Positions 1-11,391 of a stretch of DNA of 64,000 nt are shown in pieces. Under the pieces are notes generated by a model. That model was not told the origin of the DNA. It did not search any database and saw nothing but the letters and a program-made list of their open reading frames with translations. The number at the start of each line of letters is the position of its first letter. Position 1 is the first letter of the stretch. Source of the DNA: Eutypa lata (taxonomy: Eukaryota; Ascomycota; Sordariomycetes; Xylariales; Diatrypaceae); NCBI GenBank assembly GCA_022661535.1, contig JAKULF010000003.1:434001-498000 (forward strand). Reading direction: 5' to 3'. Both the position numbers and the translations under genes were made by a program.

Positions 1-576
1 TTGCTGGTTTTTCTATACTAATTCAATCATCTAAGGCATGGCACTGCGCGGGTCCGATTACTTCAAGCCTGCCCATTTTCTACACCACTCAAAATAACCG
101 GCAAATTCATATAAACAGAATCGAACAATGCTACAGCGCTTTGGCTCAACTGAAGAAAGAGTCAGCCAACTATCGCTACCATATCTCTGGTTTAAGTTTG
201 CCCGACGTAATTACCTTTGTTGAGGTATTGAACATTAAAATTTTAAAATGCTACTTGGCAAATATAAACTAATATGAGCAAATAGTACATCAAAAAAGAC
301 TATAATCAACGCTAGTATATATGAGACGCACAACGTTGCAATCTTCCACCCAAGCTGCGCGCAGATTAGCTGAATCCGTGGATGCATTGGCGGGAATCCT
401 GTGTATTTTAAGCAAACCGGCACTTTTAGAGGAGAGCCAATTTTCATATTCCTTCAAAATGTGATTTTCCTCAATAACTAATTGCGAATGTAGGAATGAA
501 TGCCCTATGAAAATCGCTGCATCGTCCAGCTCCTATATTTTGCATAAAACTGAATATTTAGGTCAATTTTATATCT
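1..576. other. Left-edge intergenic, no gene seen
   Basis: AT-rich sequence downstream of the minus-strand gene at 577-1110. I see only short open frames without coding character (for example a 70-codon one at 235-447). It probably holds the 3' untranslated region of that gene; no RNA gene or clear repeat was found. Confidence 0.5.
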
Positions 577-1110
577 CTAAACAAAGTAAGCCCCCTTACA
601 TCCAGCACTAATAATCTGACCCGTAGGAACCCTCCATGTAGAAGACACCTTGCCCCCCTTAGACTTACTATCTCCACGCAACCAAGCATCTCGCAAGTAC
701 ATAAAGACTTCCCAAGCCTGACTGTACACGACGTTCACGTTCTTTTCCTGTGCCCATCTACACGGCCCGCCTTCTTCCCTATCGGAGCGGATCACCTCTC
801 CCATGAAGCGAACCGCGTGGGTCGCTGGCGTCCAGTCATACTTGCAGGGGTTCAGCTCACGGTAGTAGTAGACCGGTTGGTATTTGTGCATAGACATCAG
901 GAGCAGGGTTCGCTTCAAGTCGGGTGGCGGGCTGTGGCGATCCCACCGCATGAAGTGTTCGGTGTACTCTTCGAACCATGCGTTAACGGATGAGGTTACT
1001 AGCCAGACGGCGAGTTGGTAATTGCTGGTGAATGTTGGAAGCTTCATGCGAAGCTCGGTGAGCTTGGGGTCTCCCTCGATGCGCTTCAGCTTATCTGCGA
1101 CGGAGGCCAT
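577..1110 (-). CDS. Small hypothetical protein, 177 aa
   Basis: A single uninterrupted frame from an ATG at 1110 to a stop at 577. I do not recognise a family. The protein is soluble-looking, with no signal peptide or membrane segment. It is rich in Trp and Tyr (for example AWFEEY and YQPVYYYREL) and charged at the N-terminus (ADKLKRIEGDPKLTELRMKL). The middle and C-terminal parts look folded rather than low-complexity, and G/C-ending codons are frequent compared with the AT-rich flanks, which supports real coding. No intron is needed. It could be a lineage-restricted fungal protein; an additional upstream exon cannot be excluded. The function is unknown. Confidence 0.55.
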   Translation of the reverse strand: MASVADKLKRIEGDPKLTELRMKLPTFTSNYQLAVWLVTSSVNAWFEEYTEHFMRWDRHSPPPDLKRTLLLMSMHKYQPVYYYRELNPCKYDWTPATHAVRFMGEVIRSDREEGGPCRWAQEKNVNVVYSQAWEVFMYLRDAWLRGDSKSKGGKVSSTWRVPTGQIISAGCKGAYFV

Positions 1111-1964
1111 GTCTACAGCCTAACGGTTAGTTGAACGATATAATGTTGGATAGATATTGGCACACCTTTTCTGTTACGCAGGCCCTTGATTGCAATAGTA
1201 GTTATGTTGAAATGCACGGGTTTTAGCACCTTCAAATATGATAGTTGTTTTACGTCAGGGGCTTTTCGGATTTTCTATTTGTTTTAGTGATACTGTGTTG
1301 TATTCTTCGCCACATGATGAAAATGAATGCAACAGGAAGAATTTAATGTTATAGGTCATCGAAATTTAATATATGCATTTAGAGTTAAGTAAAATCTGAT
1401 ATCGAGGTTAGATTAACTTACCAAAACTTAATTCCTAGGTATTTTGACCGTTCAATGTACATCCACTAGATCCAGGGCTTTGACATGAGATTGAAGCTTA
1501 ATAATTACTATCGTTTTACTAGAGGTCCTAAGTAGGTCGAACTCTTTCACGTATGCCTATCTTTCATATCATAGTTTCGAACCCTTTTTGTGCCATGAAC
1601 TTGCGAATATTCGTCCCTTGGATTTGCAAGATATGCGAGGGGGCTCACCATTAACGGGCCCTTTTATTCAATGAGTTGTTTTAGTTTCCACGATAGCCAA
1701 GTTGCAACATTGGTTCAAAGTTTCAACTTGAATAGTATTTGATTAAACAATAAATGTCCAACGTTACTCTATATTTAACGTTATAATTATAAAACTTATT
1801 TCAGTTTCAAATATCTACCTGACATTACTGAAGCATATATAGTTACAGAAGTAGGTAGGCGTATGGTGGACTGTGTTACTTATTTTTGCAGCAACTTGCT
1901 AGATATACCCCTTTACCGTAGTTCAGATGCCCTCAAGAGGCGTTGATTTCCACCTTGTCCTGAT
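1111..1964. other. AT-rich intergenic spacer
   Basis: It lies between the start of the small minus-strand gene and the 3' end of the alpha/beta hydrolase gene. It is clearly AT-richer than the flanking genes, and I saw no open frame, tRNA-like B box or tandem repeat. Confidence 0.5.
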
Positions 1965-2882
1965 CTAATGGAGACGGGTGAACACGTCGTATTTCTTCAG
2001 AAACTCATCAATATATCCAGCCATTACCCTCTCGTTTGTCTCAAGAGCGAAATGTCCGGAATCCAGCCACTTCAGCTCCAATCTCGTGACATCCTTCTTA
2101 AAAGCCTCCGCGCCGGCTGGAATGAAGATAATATCATTCTTGCCCCAAGCAGCCAAGATCGGGACATTCGACGAACGGAAGTATTCTTGGAACTTGGGAT
2201 ACAGCTCCACGTTCGTTCGGTAGTCATAATAGAGATCAAGCTGGATGTCTTTATTCCCAGGGCGGTCCATCAATGCTTGGTCTAGATGATACGTTTCAGG
2301 TGGGATTCCCTCCGGATGCGGTGACCCGTGTACATATTGCGTCTTGGTCGCATTCAGAAGCAAGGACGGCCGCAGGGCGTTCCTATCTTCCAGACTACCG
2401 CTCTCCCAGTACTTCTGGACCGGCGCCCAGAAGTCCTCGCCCAGACCTTCGACATACGCGTTACCATTCTGTGTGACAATAGCAGACACGGCCTCCGGGC
2501 GATTCAAAGCCAGTCGAAGGCCAACAGGTGCGCCGTAGTCGAAGATGTACACGGCGAAATTCGTAATGTCCAAGACATCTAGGAACGCTTCGATGGTGGT
2601 GGTCAGGTTGGCAAAGGTGTATTGGTAGTTGCGTGCCTCGGGGACTTCAGTGAACCCAAACCCGGGAAGATCGGGGGCAATCACCCGGTACCTGGTTGCC
2701 AACAGTGGTATAAGGTTGCGGAACATGAATGAAGAAGCAGGGTACCCATGGAGCAGGAGAATAATGGGAGCTAGTTCGGGCCCGGCGGCGCGGTAGAAAA
2801 TGTTCACGCCGGCGGCTTGAACGGTCTGGATTTCGAAGGGCTCTGCAGCCAGGGTTTCATTTAGGGGAATTAGACCTGACAT
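1965..2882 (-). CDS. Alpha/beta hydrolase, haloalkane dehalogenase/epoxide hydrolase-like
   Basis: Intronless 305-residue protein, the usual length for this family. The oxyanion-hole motif HGYP is at residues 45-48. The strand before the nucleophile elbow reads YIFDYGAPVG, so the nucleophile is Asp115 rather than Ser. This points to the dehalogenase, epoxide hydrolase or fluoroacetate dehalogenase branch, which forms a covalent ester on Asp, and not to a serine esterase. The acid is probably Asp250 in WGKND and the general base His277 in SGHFALE. All triad positions are intact. No signal peptide is visible, so it is probably cytosolic. Substrate cannot be read from sequence; fungal members are often detoxification or xenobiotic enzymes. 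The neighbours do not suggest a pathway. Confidence 0.92.
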   Translation of the reverse strand: MSGLIPLNETLAAEPFEIQTVQAAGVNIFYRAAGPELAPIILLLHGYPASSFMFRNLIPLLATRYRVIAPDLPGFGFTEVPEARNYQYTFANLTTTIEAFLDVLDITNFAVYIFDYGAPVGLRLALNRPEAVSAIVTQNGNAYVEGLGEDFWAPVQKYWESGSLEDRNALRPSLLLNATKTQYVHGSPHPEGIPPETYHLDQALMDRPGNKDIQLDLYYDYRTNVELYPKFQEYFRSSNVPILAAWGKNDIIFIPAGAEAFKKDVTRLELKWLDSGHFALETNERVMAGYIDEFLKKYDVFTRLH

Positions 2883-5190
2883 CTTTGGTGTAACTTGATG
2901 GTTTCAACTAGCCTCTAAGATGCAGTCGGTTTCAATTGCTGTTCAATGGCTTGGTGCGAATGAAAAGAATGTGCCTGTTGACGTGCAGTTAGGATTGGAA
3001 GGGATATAATCTAATGTACAGACTCCTGTATATCAATATATATAACAAATCCGAAAAATATCAAATCCCGAAATGCCAAACTAATACCCGGTGCCCCTTG
3101 TTCAGGGTGATCAGCAAGGTGCATTTGATCAGCCCTTAACTTGTGATTCCTAATGACATTCAAAGTTGATGTTGACATTAGGATCCACAATGGCAATTGC
3201 TGACTGATGCGCACGCCCTTGGTGTCGTCAATTCAACCCGGAGATGTCAATTTTGAAGGGGCTCAACCCACTTGGTTAATCCACTATGGAAAATTCCGAA
3301 ACCACTGTTGTTAGTAATCCTCTTACACAAATCATGTATTCGATATGGGCCTTTGTCACAAGTTCATGGTGGAGATCAAAATTTTTTCATTCGCAATTGA
3401 TGGTTATGTTGTATAATCGAATAGTACAAGTGTAGCTGCTCTGGCTTCAACCTTCAACGTGAATCTCGTGAGGCATTGGGTGTGGAAGATTAATAGTGTT
3501 GCCCCTAAATCACCATTTTGACGTCTTTGATGCAATCCTTTGTTAGGTATCTACATAGGCCATTCCAGCATGCGGTACATCGTCAAGTTGCCACCATATC
3601 AAATGACATGCTGTAAAATTGAAATTCGAATAATTCGTGGTTAATCAAGAATAACTAGTCATTGGTTTGTTTGCAGCTCCAGAATAATAACATTGTTCAA
3701 ATTTCACATTTGAACCGGAGCATTAGGTGCATAGTGGCAAAAGTTGTCATTGATTTTGGCACCAACTTGGCCTTTACATGTACCAGAAGACTATCTTTCA
3801 AATCAAATGCGGTGCATTCTAGTTAGTAGCCCATGCCAGGTATATGAAGACGAGTAAAATGAACTGGATCAATAACAGGAATGCGGTTTCCAGTTTGTAA
3901 AGCTTTTTCAAGTTACAAACGTCTAATATATAAAATCATGCTTTGAATGTAAGACACCTGAACATGAAGGCAGTAGGGGAAGCAGTACAATTATGAAACC
4001 CTTAGGGGTATCAACAAAGAGCCATAAACAGAGTGTCAAGGGGTGCGTGGGTAGGAGAGGAGATTGCAAGATGACTTAGAGTAAATATATATATATATAT
4101 TGAGTTATTGAGCACTTTCCACTGGTATGAATTTCCCTGCGGGACAAGTACAGCTAATATTAAGTTAGGTCTTGAAGGTATGCAATCATTTAGATTGCAA
4201 CGGAATGCGGAAGTCATTTCTGTCTCTCTGGGGATCTTAGTTCATTGTTCAGAACCAAGGCAATGTTTGACTAACAGGATACTACTCAAACACTTTTAAC
4301 ACTACATCGAACTTCTTTTGACTGACGTTAACAACATAGTGGTTAAAGGAAGTGATGTGCTAGTTGTCTGGCACGTTAGCTTTTAATAGGATGTTATCTA
4401 TCCCCCTCCCAAGAGCTTGCTAAAACTGTACAAATGTATAGGTTATCCAAAAGATGAATTATGTGAAATACAGTACAAGGTCAAAGGTCAGGTATCACGG
4501 CAAATATCTAAACGTATACCCCCGAGCACATCACGTCTAGGTTATATTTCTGGCTTTATTCCTCAGTTAGCAGATTTAGGTGGAGGAGCTGTCCAATGAA
4601 TCACAACCTATGTTGTTGGGTGTATACATGGTAATATACTTGCACCGAAGTCCAGTTACAGCTCTGCAATTCGTGCCTGGGGGTAGATATATCGAAACAT
4701 AACTCAGAAGCCCGTCAACAAATCGGTCCCCTGACATGGCCCGTTGCGCCCATGTGGCCCGTAATTCCGGGGGCAATTACATACGATACAGTAGCACTTA
4801 CCTGCTGAGGAATCAAATTTTCATCTTGCCTCAAATCAGTAGATTCAAGATGCTCGTATGTACGTTTAATTACTACGGCATGATAGCCAAGGACCCGCGT
4901 GGTATGCCCCAGCCCTACACTATTGGCCCATCCTCCTACAGCACTGCAACCTGAACACACGAACACAATTACAAATTTCTATCTGCTGCGTGTCACCTTG
5001 TATCTAAAGCAGTCACCACACTTGTCACACCGAAATCATCATACCACTTCGGCACGTAACAGTACTTCCATCAACTCACATCATCATCAGCATCAAGTTC
5101 GAATTGCAGATTTACCTGTACTATCATCATCCAGTTGTCCATTAATCTACTCTCACCCAGTCAAGTACGCCCTTCCACTCCGCAGCAACA
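2883..5190. other. Intergenic region, no gene supported
   Basis: About 2.3 kb between two divergently transcribed genes (hydrolase on minus, RNase H-like on plus). Only short frames of 60-100 codons without domain character occur. A short TA run lies at about 4087-4100. The last 200 bases before 5191 are C/A-rich with many CATCA and CACC runs, typical of a fungal 5' leader, and probably hold the promoter and leader of the RNase H-like gene. Confidence 0.5.
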
Positions 5191-5826
5191 ATGGCTGAAG
5201 TCTTCCAACCCGAACAATACGTTCCCGACTACGAGGACGCCAGTGACGTCGAGCATCCTCATATGGAAACCCACTGGGTCCATCCGAAGCAGCCCGGTTC
5301 CGAGCTGGGCTACGCCGAGGATACCATCATCGTCTCCATCGCCACCGACTTGGTCCACGACGACGAAGCCCACGGAGTGGGCGGCTTCTACTACGGACCC
5401 GGCAACGCTTGGAACAGCACGGCTCATTGCACGCACCAGGACCGCGTGAGCCTCCAGTGGATCAGCATGCTGGTATCCAACCGCATGCTCAAGGAGATCG
5501 CGCTGATCAAGGGCCCCTGCAACCAGGTGTGCGCTCACACGCACATCCCGAGCGGCCGCCTGCGCCGCGTCATCATCAAGACGGACTCGGACTTCCTCGC
5601 CGAGTTCATGACCCGGGTCGGAATGATCTGGCTCCGACGCAACAACTACATCACTTCGTACGGCGAGCCTCTCCAGGCCCGTCTCTTCCTGGCGCAAATT
5701 GTCAGTCTGATTGAGGCCCTGAAGGCTGACGGTATTGACGTGCTGTTTTGGCATGTTTCGGAGGAGGAGAATGTCGAGGCCCGCCAGAAGCTGGAGGAGG
5801 CGCTCTTTACGCCTAGCTGCCACTAA
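5191..5826 (+). CDS. RNase H-fold protein, probably catalytically degenerate, 211 aa
   Basis: Single-exon frame with strongly C-biased third positions, unlike its AT-rich flanks. The order of elements resembles RNase HI. A first strand IIVSIATD is followed by a Gly-rich turn (GVGGFYYGPGNAWN), a helix after HQDRVSLQWISM, then VIIKTDSDFLAEFM, which matches the usual TDS strand-helix. Next come WLRRNNYIT and GEPLQARLFLAQIVSLIEAL, and FWHVSEEENVEARQKLEEAL, which matches the final V-x-GH...NExAD region. The Asp of the first strand and of TDS are present. The helix-A Glu position appears to be Ser/Leu and the final Asp appears to be Arg. I infer an RNase H fold used for nucleic-acid binding or a weak activity; a structural prediction could overturn this. 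Confidence 0.65.
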   Translation: MAEVFQPEQYVPDYEDASDVEHPHMETHWVHPKQPGSELGYAEDTIIVSIATDLVHDDEAHGVGGFYYGPGNAWNSTAHCTHQDRVSLQWISMLVSNRMLKEIALIKGPCNQVCAHTHIPSGRLRRVIIKTDSDFLAEFMTRVGMIWLRRNNYITSYGEPLQARLFLAQIVSLIEALKADGIDVLFWHVSEEENVEARQKLEEALFTPSCH

Positions 5827-6829
5827 GTTGTTGACGATACGGACGTCACCATCACAACATCATCATGTAACAACACTATCATGCTCAGCTCTGGGGTTCA
5901 TATTGTCATACATAGCTCATTCGCTTCATATTCCACCCAATCATGGAATTAGGCAAGGTCTCAACTTTTTTATGGAACATTGCCATACACGACAGGCAGT
6001 CATCGGACACAGATGCTAGGTCGGATATCTGAACTCTAAACCCACCCAGATAACTCTTAGGAATTAGCTACATACCAGATATGAATAAACCATAACATCC
6101 CCCACAGTGCGTGTATTTTTACGTAGTTCCTCTGCTTCTCAAGTAGGTACTTCAAGGGTGATTCGTCCCGCGCAAAACTCCACAGTAGGTATGTATATGT
6201 AGGTATATCGTGCAGTGGTATGGTACTCAGTCGCTCTTGCCCATGACTTGACACCATGCCATCATGCGTACTTAAGAAGATAAAAGAGGAAGCTGCATAT
6301 ACTCATTACGTCCTTTAGGAGCTACGGCGTAGTGATCTCGATAGGTAGGTTCAGCAAATGTCGCGTAGGTCAGTACTACAGCAGGTATTCAAGTATTCAA
6401 ACTCCAACTGAGAATCGACACCTACATCTGGGTACATCTATCCTGGGCTCCAAGTTTATCTCGTTAATGCCACTATCAACATGTGCTATGCCCCTGTTAA
6501 TGAATTGTATTATATCTACACTAGGTTGTTTACTATGCTTTTATAACATCCCTTTCTTAGGAATATACACTTTACTAACTAGGCCCCGTGATAATGGCAT
6601 CCACCTCTTTATCCTTGACTCATAAACAGAAGAAGCTTTGCAGCCTCGCTTGGCTATGTGTTAACAGCGCGATGTTCTCCGTACGTATACCCAACAACTA
6701 CCTGGCCGTCTGCTTTTATGTTTATATCACGTAATACCTATTTCCATGAGTTATATATCCTGTTCGCGTAGGAAGACAACTAACCCCAGTTGATGCACAC
6801 CCATCTTTGTGTGCGTGAAGACAGTAGAT
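5827..6829. other. Intergenic, no gene supported
   Basis: Downstream of the RNase H-like gene. It contains scattered GTAGGTA/TACCTAC motifs and short frames without coding character. The last 150 bases hold the upstream region of the TAG-interrupted frame that starts at 6830. Confidence 0.45.
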
Positions 6830-7984
6830 ATGGAAAAACTAGCGCGACTAAGAAGTCTTCGCGACGTCCAATCCGCGATGCAGGAGTGGGAGTTATTCAT
6901 GGATAGATTGAACTCCATTTAGTACCGGGGAGGAACATTCCAAGATTTCACCACACACGAGTGCGATATTGGTATCGCGGCGTGGCGGAGCGCCAAAGAT
7001 TTCCCCAACCTACCTCCCGTGAGTAGTGCCAACCATCATCGTGCCCACCCCCGACCTCCATATTCCTCATCCATCTACGTGCCGATGGGTAGTGTAACGG
7101 GTTTCCCTGCGGAGGCCACAGCTATTGTTCTAGGGTTTATTACTAACAATCGCTGCCCTTTACCGCCACTATAGCTTTACTGGACGCTTTTCCGCAAACT
7201 CAGCGGCATAAAGACCATGAGCATACGTAAGAGCAATTGGCAGAGGATCAGGGCATATCTACAACAGGGATTCGACACCCCATCCTCACCCTCGGAACCA
7301 TCTGGCTCCCAGCGCCCATCGATCACATACGCCCAGTCGGGTGGCGAGTCCTCGGCCGCAGCCGCTAGATGTTCCCAACCCGCAACAAATACTATTTCAC
7401 CCTAGGAGGAGGAACCGGAGATGATTTTCAGACTGGAAAGCCCCGAACTTCAGGCAGAGGAGCCGGGAATCATTTCCAGACGGGAAAGCCTCGAGCTCCC
7501 GCTACCATACCCTTATAGCCTGTCTTCTCCCGAACTCGAGACTCTACACTCAGAGAAGGGCAGAGGAAGAGAGAAAGAGGGCCGGGAAGAGGAAGAAAGC
7601 GGGGAAGAGCGCGATACAGTACCTTCACCACCGACACAGAGCGACGACGCGCCGCATAATGATAATAATATCTCCAAAGGTACCATCGAAGGCACGCTTC
7701 CTAAGTTAGATTTCAAGAGGAAGAGCGAGGAGACCGAGGACGGTGGCTTGACAGTGCCCCCCGAATAGTACCTTGGGGTCTTCGGCGAGATAGGGGACTC
7801 CATGTTCCCGCCGTCAGCAGATGATGATAACGACGACCACGACGACGACAAGGATGATTACGGCAAGGACGACCACGGCAAGGACGACCACGGCAAGGAC
7901 GACTACGAGAAAATCAAAAAGCAAGACGATAAACCACTGCCCCTGACGAGGGTCCCGGAGCGCGCATCGTTCTACATGGAGTAA
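6830..7984 (+). pseudogene. Two-exon frame interrupted by three TAG codons
   Basis: From an ATG at 6830 one phase runs to a TAA at 7982-7984 with an intron at 7019-7174 (donor GTGAGT, branch TACTAAC at 7141-7147, acceptor TATAG). The intron sits between codons and keeps the phase. The frame is broken only by TAG at 6920-6922, 7403-7405 and 7766-7768; there is no frameshift, TAA or TGA. The N-terminal part looks folded (EKLARLRSLRDVQSAMQEWE before the first TAG, then GIAAWRSAKDFPNLPP and YWTLFRKLSG). The middle is Ser/Pro/Glu-rich with RLESPELQAEEPG and RRESLELPLP. The end is an acidic repeat of GKDDH/Y units at about 7860-7910. I do not recognise the family. Options are a pseudogene made by transitions (CAG or TGG to TAG), a gene recoded by UAG editing, or a gene where a TAG is in fact a splice acceptor (7403-7405 follows a pyrimidine-containing CACCC tract). 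Confidence 0.5.
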
Positions 7985-8961
7985 TACGCTTTTCTCTCTC
8001 GTGGAACCTGCGTCTCGCACATTCGATGATTGGGATAATACACCGGAGGATCGATCTTCTAGAGATAGGAAGGACCAGTAAGGAGGGAAGGACCGGTAAG
8101 GAGGGAATGACTAGTAGGGAAGGCATTCACACTATTGTTTGTTTGTTTGTTTTTGTGGTTCAGTCTTTAGTTGCGTATACTTGGCGTATATCAGATATGG
8201 AAGGAGCAGTGGGTGGGTTGGATTCATGGTCACATAGATGGTGATCATAGTCGTTCCAGGCTAGGTACCTAGGTAGGTAAATGGATGCCATAGAAGGGCA
8301 CGCTGTTTGTTGCATTGTTTGACGGTCGTTGGTAGTACCTACCTAGGTAGAATGCAGGTGGCTATAAATAGGTATATGAGGAACATATTTCCCATCGCAG
8401 TGAGTTCTAATAAGGGCCGATATCCGTGGACAGGCACACAAACTTAACCATATATTACGTGTGTCTACACATAGCATACGCAGAACAGACATTGTTCGAA
8501 TGTAGGACTTATATATGTATATCTATCTATCTATTACTGCTCTTGAAGTTAGTCTATGTTTTTCTTGCTCCTTGCTCTCCCCTTTCTGCTCACACCCCCC
8601 TTGGCACGCCATCTAAAAGGGCCACAGCCCCTCGTACATATGTGACGATACGTGGGGCAAATGAAGCAATCTGAAAATGGAAGCAACAGGAGCAGGACAC
8701 ATCCAATCAGCTCGTCCACTACGAGGAAAGTTTCTTCTGTCTATCTAATTGCCCTATACATGCTTGTATATATGGTATATGATTGAGTTGGTCTAAAAAT
8801 AGGTTACCATTCAGTCCGCCATGCCAGACAGACGAAATGACGGTGATCCAAGGGAGGAGATAGAGCAGACATGTCTTACCATAGCATCTCTCCCATTCAT
8901 TCACATCAGCATTTACCCATCCATCCAAACATACCGTTCTATTCGTCATATCCCTCCATTC

Positions 8962-8985
8962 TTCGTTCGTTCGTTCGTTCGTTCG
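8962..8985. repeat. (TTCG)6 microsatellite
   Basis: Six perfect TTCG units in intergenic sequence. Confidence 0.9.
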
Positions 8986-9027
8986 TCTATTGATTGCTGC
9001 ATGTGTTGTATGTATGCTATGTACTTA

Positions 9028-9073
9028 TCTACCTACCTACCTCCCTACACATCCACACATCCACACATCCACG
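9028..9073. repeat. CTAC run followed by CACATC repeats
   Basis: Consecutive CTAC units run directly into about three ACACATCC units. Simple intergenic tandem repeat. Confidence 0.8.
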
Positions 9074-9577
9074 CACGGATACGTGCATACGTGCAGATAT
9101 GTAAGCGCCCTAATAAACTTGTGTAGCCATGACTGATGATGATCATACCAATGATATTTTCATCTCTCTAGATAAAAAGCAAGAAGGAAAGAAATAAGCG
9201 ATGACGATGATGAAGACAGACCACAGTAGTAGTAGTGGTTGTGGTTGTGGTTGTGGTGATGATGATGGTGACGTTGCTAGTCTTAAAATCATATCTGTGC
9301 CTGCCTGCCTCCCCTTTCCTTCCTTGCCCCCTTCCCTTCCTGACAAGGGAGAAAAATCACGTCTCCCTGTTGAGCAAAAGCCTCTCGTCTATGTGACCAG
9401 CCATACCATGCCATAAGTGCATGTCCATCATGCATGAAACTATTGATTGTCATATTCTCTCTCTCGCTCTCTATCTCTCACCCCCTCAACGCCGCGAAGA
9501 AGCGAGTGTTCGTTCAGCCCTGATCAATCCATCTATCTTCCCCTCCCCTCTCCCCCCACCTTTCTCTAAAATGAAAA

Positions 9578-11391
9578 TCAATCCTCAATATACTCAATCA
9601 TAACCGTACCATTCTTCAGCTTCGCCTCCTCGACCGTGCTGTCAAGCTCGCCGATGAGATCTCTCCCGGCCGGCATAGTCTTGAGCTCGAAAGGGACGCC
9701 GGCCGCCTGGCCCTGGAGGGGCTCGGCCTTCAGCCACTCGTAGAGCCGGCGCACGGGATCCGTCACGGCGAAGCGCCGGATCACGCGCCCGCCCGAGTGC
9801 CGGAACTGGATGCGCGTTGTCACCGCCGGGTCCGGTGCCGGTTCCGCGTGCGGGTTCGTCGACGAGATGCGCGCGAAGACCGAGTCCTCGCCATGTGCCG
9901 GCTGTGGCGAGAGCGGCGTCTCCGCAGACCCGCCGGTTAGGTCGGTGGAAGACTCGTCCGTTGCCCGCCCCTTACCCTTCTCGCCGCCGCTGATGTCTGG
10001 ATTCGACTTGGTCAGGGCATCGGGATCTTGCACATTGGAGCCAGATCCGCCCCCGTCGCCGCCGCCGCCGCCGCCACCGCCGTTCGATTCGAGGCTCTGC
10101 TCGAGCGCCATGCGCATCATCTCCTCCTCGGACATGCGGCCGTAGTCGATGTGCTTCGTCTTGGGCTTGGACTTGGGGACGGGGTTCTTGCTGTTCTTGG
10201 AGAGGCTGTAGCGGTCGAGGAACTCGACGAGGTCGGCGTGGAGCTCGGCGGGCGGCGGGAACGGCAGGCCGCTCCAGACCTTGACCTGCTCGCCCGTGCG
10301 CGGGTCGATGATGGAGACGTGCGGGTAGTTGCTCGGGTTCTCGTGGGCCTGGTTGGGGAAGTAGAAGGTGACGTAGGAGTCGGCGCGCGGGTCGCCCTTC
10401 TCGTACTGCAGGAAGACGAAGTGCTCGTGCAGCAGCGCCTTGATGTTCTCGTTCTTCCAGTGGTCCCGGTTCAGCGCCTGGCAGTTGAAGTCGCTCATGT
10501 CCTGGAGATTAACCAGGATCCACTTCTTCTCCTCCTTGCCCGCCTCGCGCGCTGCGTCCCAGTTCATGTGGCTCATCAGCTCGTGCGGCGGCCGGAACAG
10601 GTCCGCTAGTCGCCGGGATGCTGACGATGTTCCTGGTCCGCCTGGTCTCGTACTCGCTGGTACCGGGGGTGCCTCGGGGTCGTCCCACACGGATTGACTG
10701 AATGGATTTCGGGATCCTCCTACGTGGCCCAGTTAGTTCGTTCATTCATGCATGTAACCCAGCATTATCAGTATCTTCGTAGTGTTGAGTCTCTCTTACC
10801 TGGCGTAGGACCCTCACGCCAACGCATTCTCTCTAGAAGAGCAGCTGTGTGGTCATTCTCTGGAGCCCACATCGGATCGGGCGCCGCAAGAGTCTCCGTC
10901 CTTCTTGCTATCGGAGCTCTGACATCATCCGCTGAGCCGGGGTGGCCGGGGTTCTCTCCGTACATCTCTTCTTGTAACCGTCTCGCCATCGCCGCGTCCT
11001 CTTCTTCCTGCGCGGTCCTCGCCACAGCATGGACGTCATCATCGTCGCCACCGAAGTCATCGTCCGTCATGGGTATGTCTGGCTCGTCATCGTCGTCGTC
11101 GTCGTCATCGTCATCGGAATCTAGGTGGATGGCGCCTTGGGCATCCTCACGCCCGCTCCTTCTCGTCCGACTACTACTATTCGTGGTGGTGGTGGCGGGT
11201 GCGGGGGCGGAGGGGCGCGATGGGGCGGTAGGTTGTTGTGGTTGTGTGAAGCTGGCCTGGAGCTCGGGGTTCTCGAAGAAGAGCTGAATCGCCTGCATGG
11301 GGTCGCCGTTGGAGATCTCAAGGTATCCGCGGGCCACCTGCTCCGAGGTGGTGCCCGTCACCGCCATGAACTGCTCTACCTCCTCGTCCAT
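9578..11391 (-). CDS. ubx5: UBA-UAS-UIM-UBX protein, Cdc48 cofactor (Ubx5/UBXD7 type)
   Basis: Two exons: 11391-10800 and 10719-9578 (80-nt intron, donor GTAAGA, branch CTAACT, acceptor CGTAG). They join to give GGSRNPFSQSVWDDPE and a 577-residue protein. Domain order: an N-terminal UBA-like helix bundle (MDEEVEQFMAVTGTTSEQVA, then YLEISNGDPMQAIQLFF), an acidic poly-Asp linker, a thioredoxin-like UAS domain (KWILVNLQDMSDFNCQALNR, FVFLQYE, YPHVSIIDPRTGE), a UIM (EEEMMRMALEQSLES), a poly-Gly linker, and a C-terminal UBX domain (TRIQFRHSGGRVIRRF to GTVMIEYIED). This architecture is that of yeast Ubx5 and human UBXD7, which bring ubiquitylated substrates and cullin ligases to the Cdc48/p97 ATPase. 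It lies 1.4 kb from ECM29 on the same strand. Confidence 0.93.

Larger units (their letters stand above)
7985..9577. other. Intergenic region rich in short repeats
   Basis: No protein gene is supported. It holds an imperfect GGAAGGACCRGTAAGGA repeat at about 8068-8105, palindromic CTAGGTACCTAGGTAGG-type motifs at 8261-8280 and 8336-8350, and several tetranucleotide runs listed separately. The last part, up to 9577, is the 3' side of the UBX gene. Confidence 0.5.

Noticed and set aside
5161..5823. 220-codon minus-strand frame opposite the RNase H-like gene
   Set aside because: A shadow of the G/C-biased codon use of the + gene, with no domain and a Val/Asp-rich composition typical of antisense translation.
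10028..10609. 193-codon + frame inside the UBX gene
   Set aside because: Antisense of the UAS domain; monotonous Val/Leu/Arg composition.
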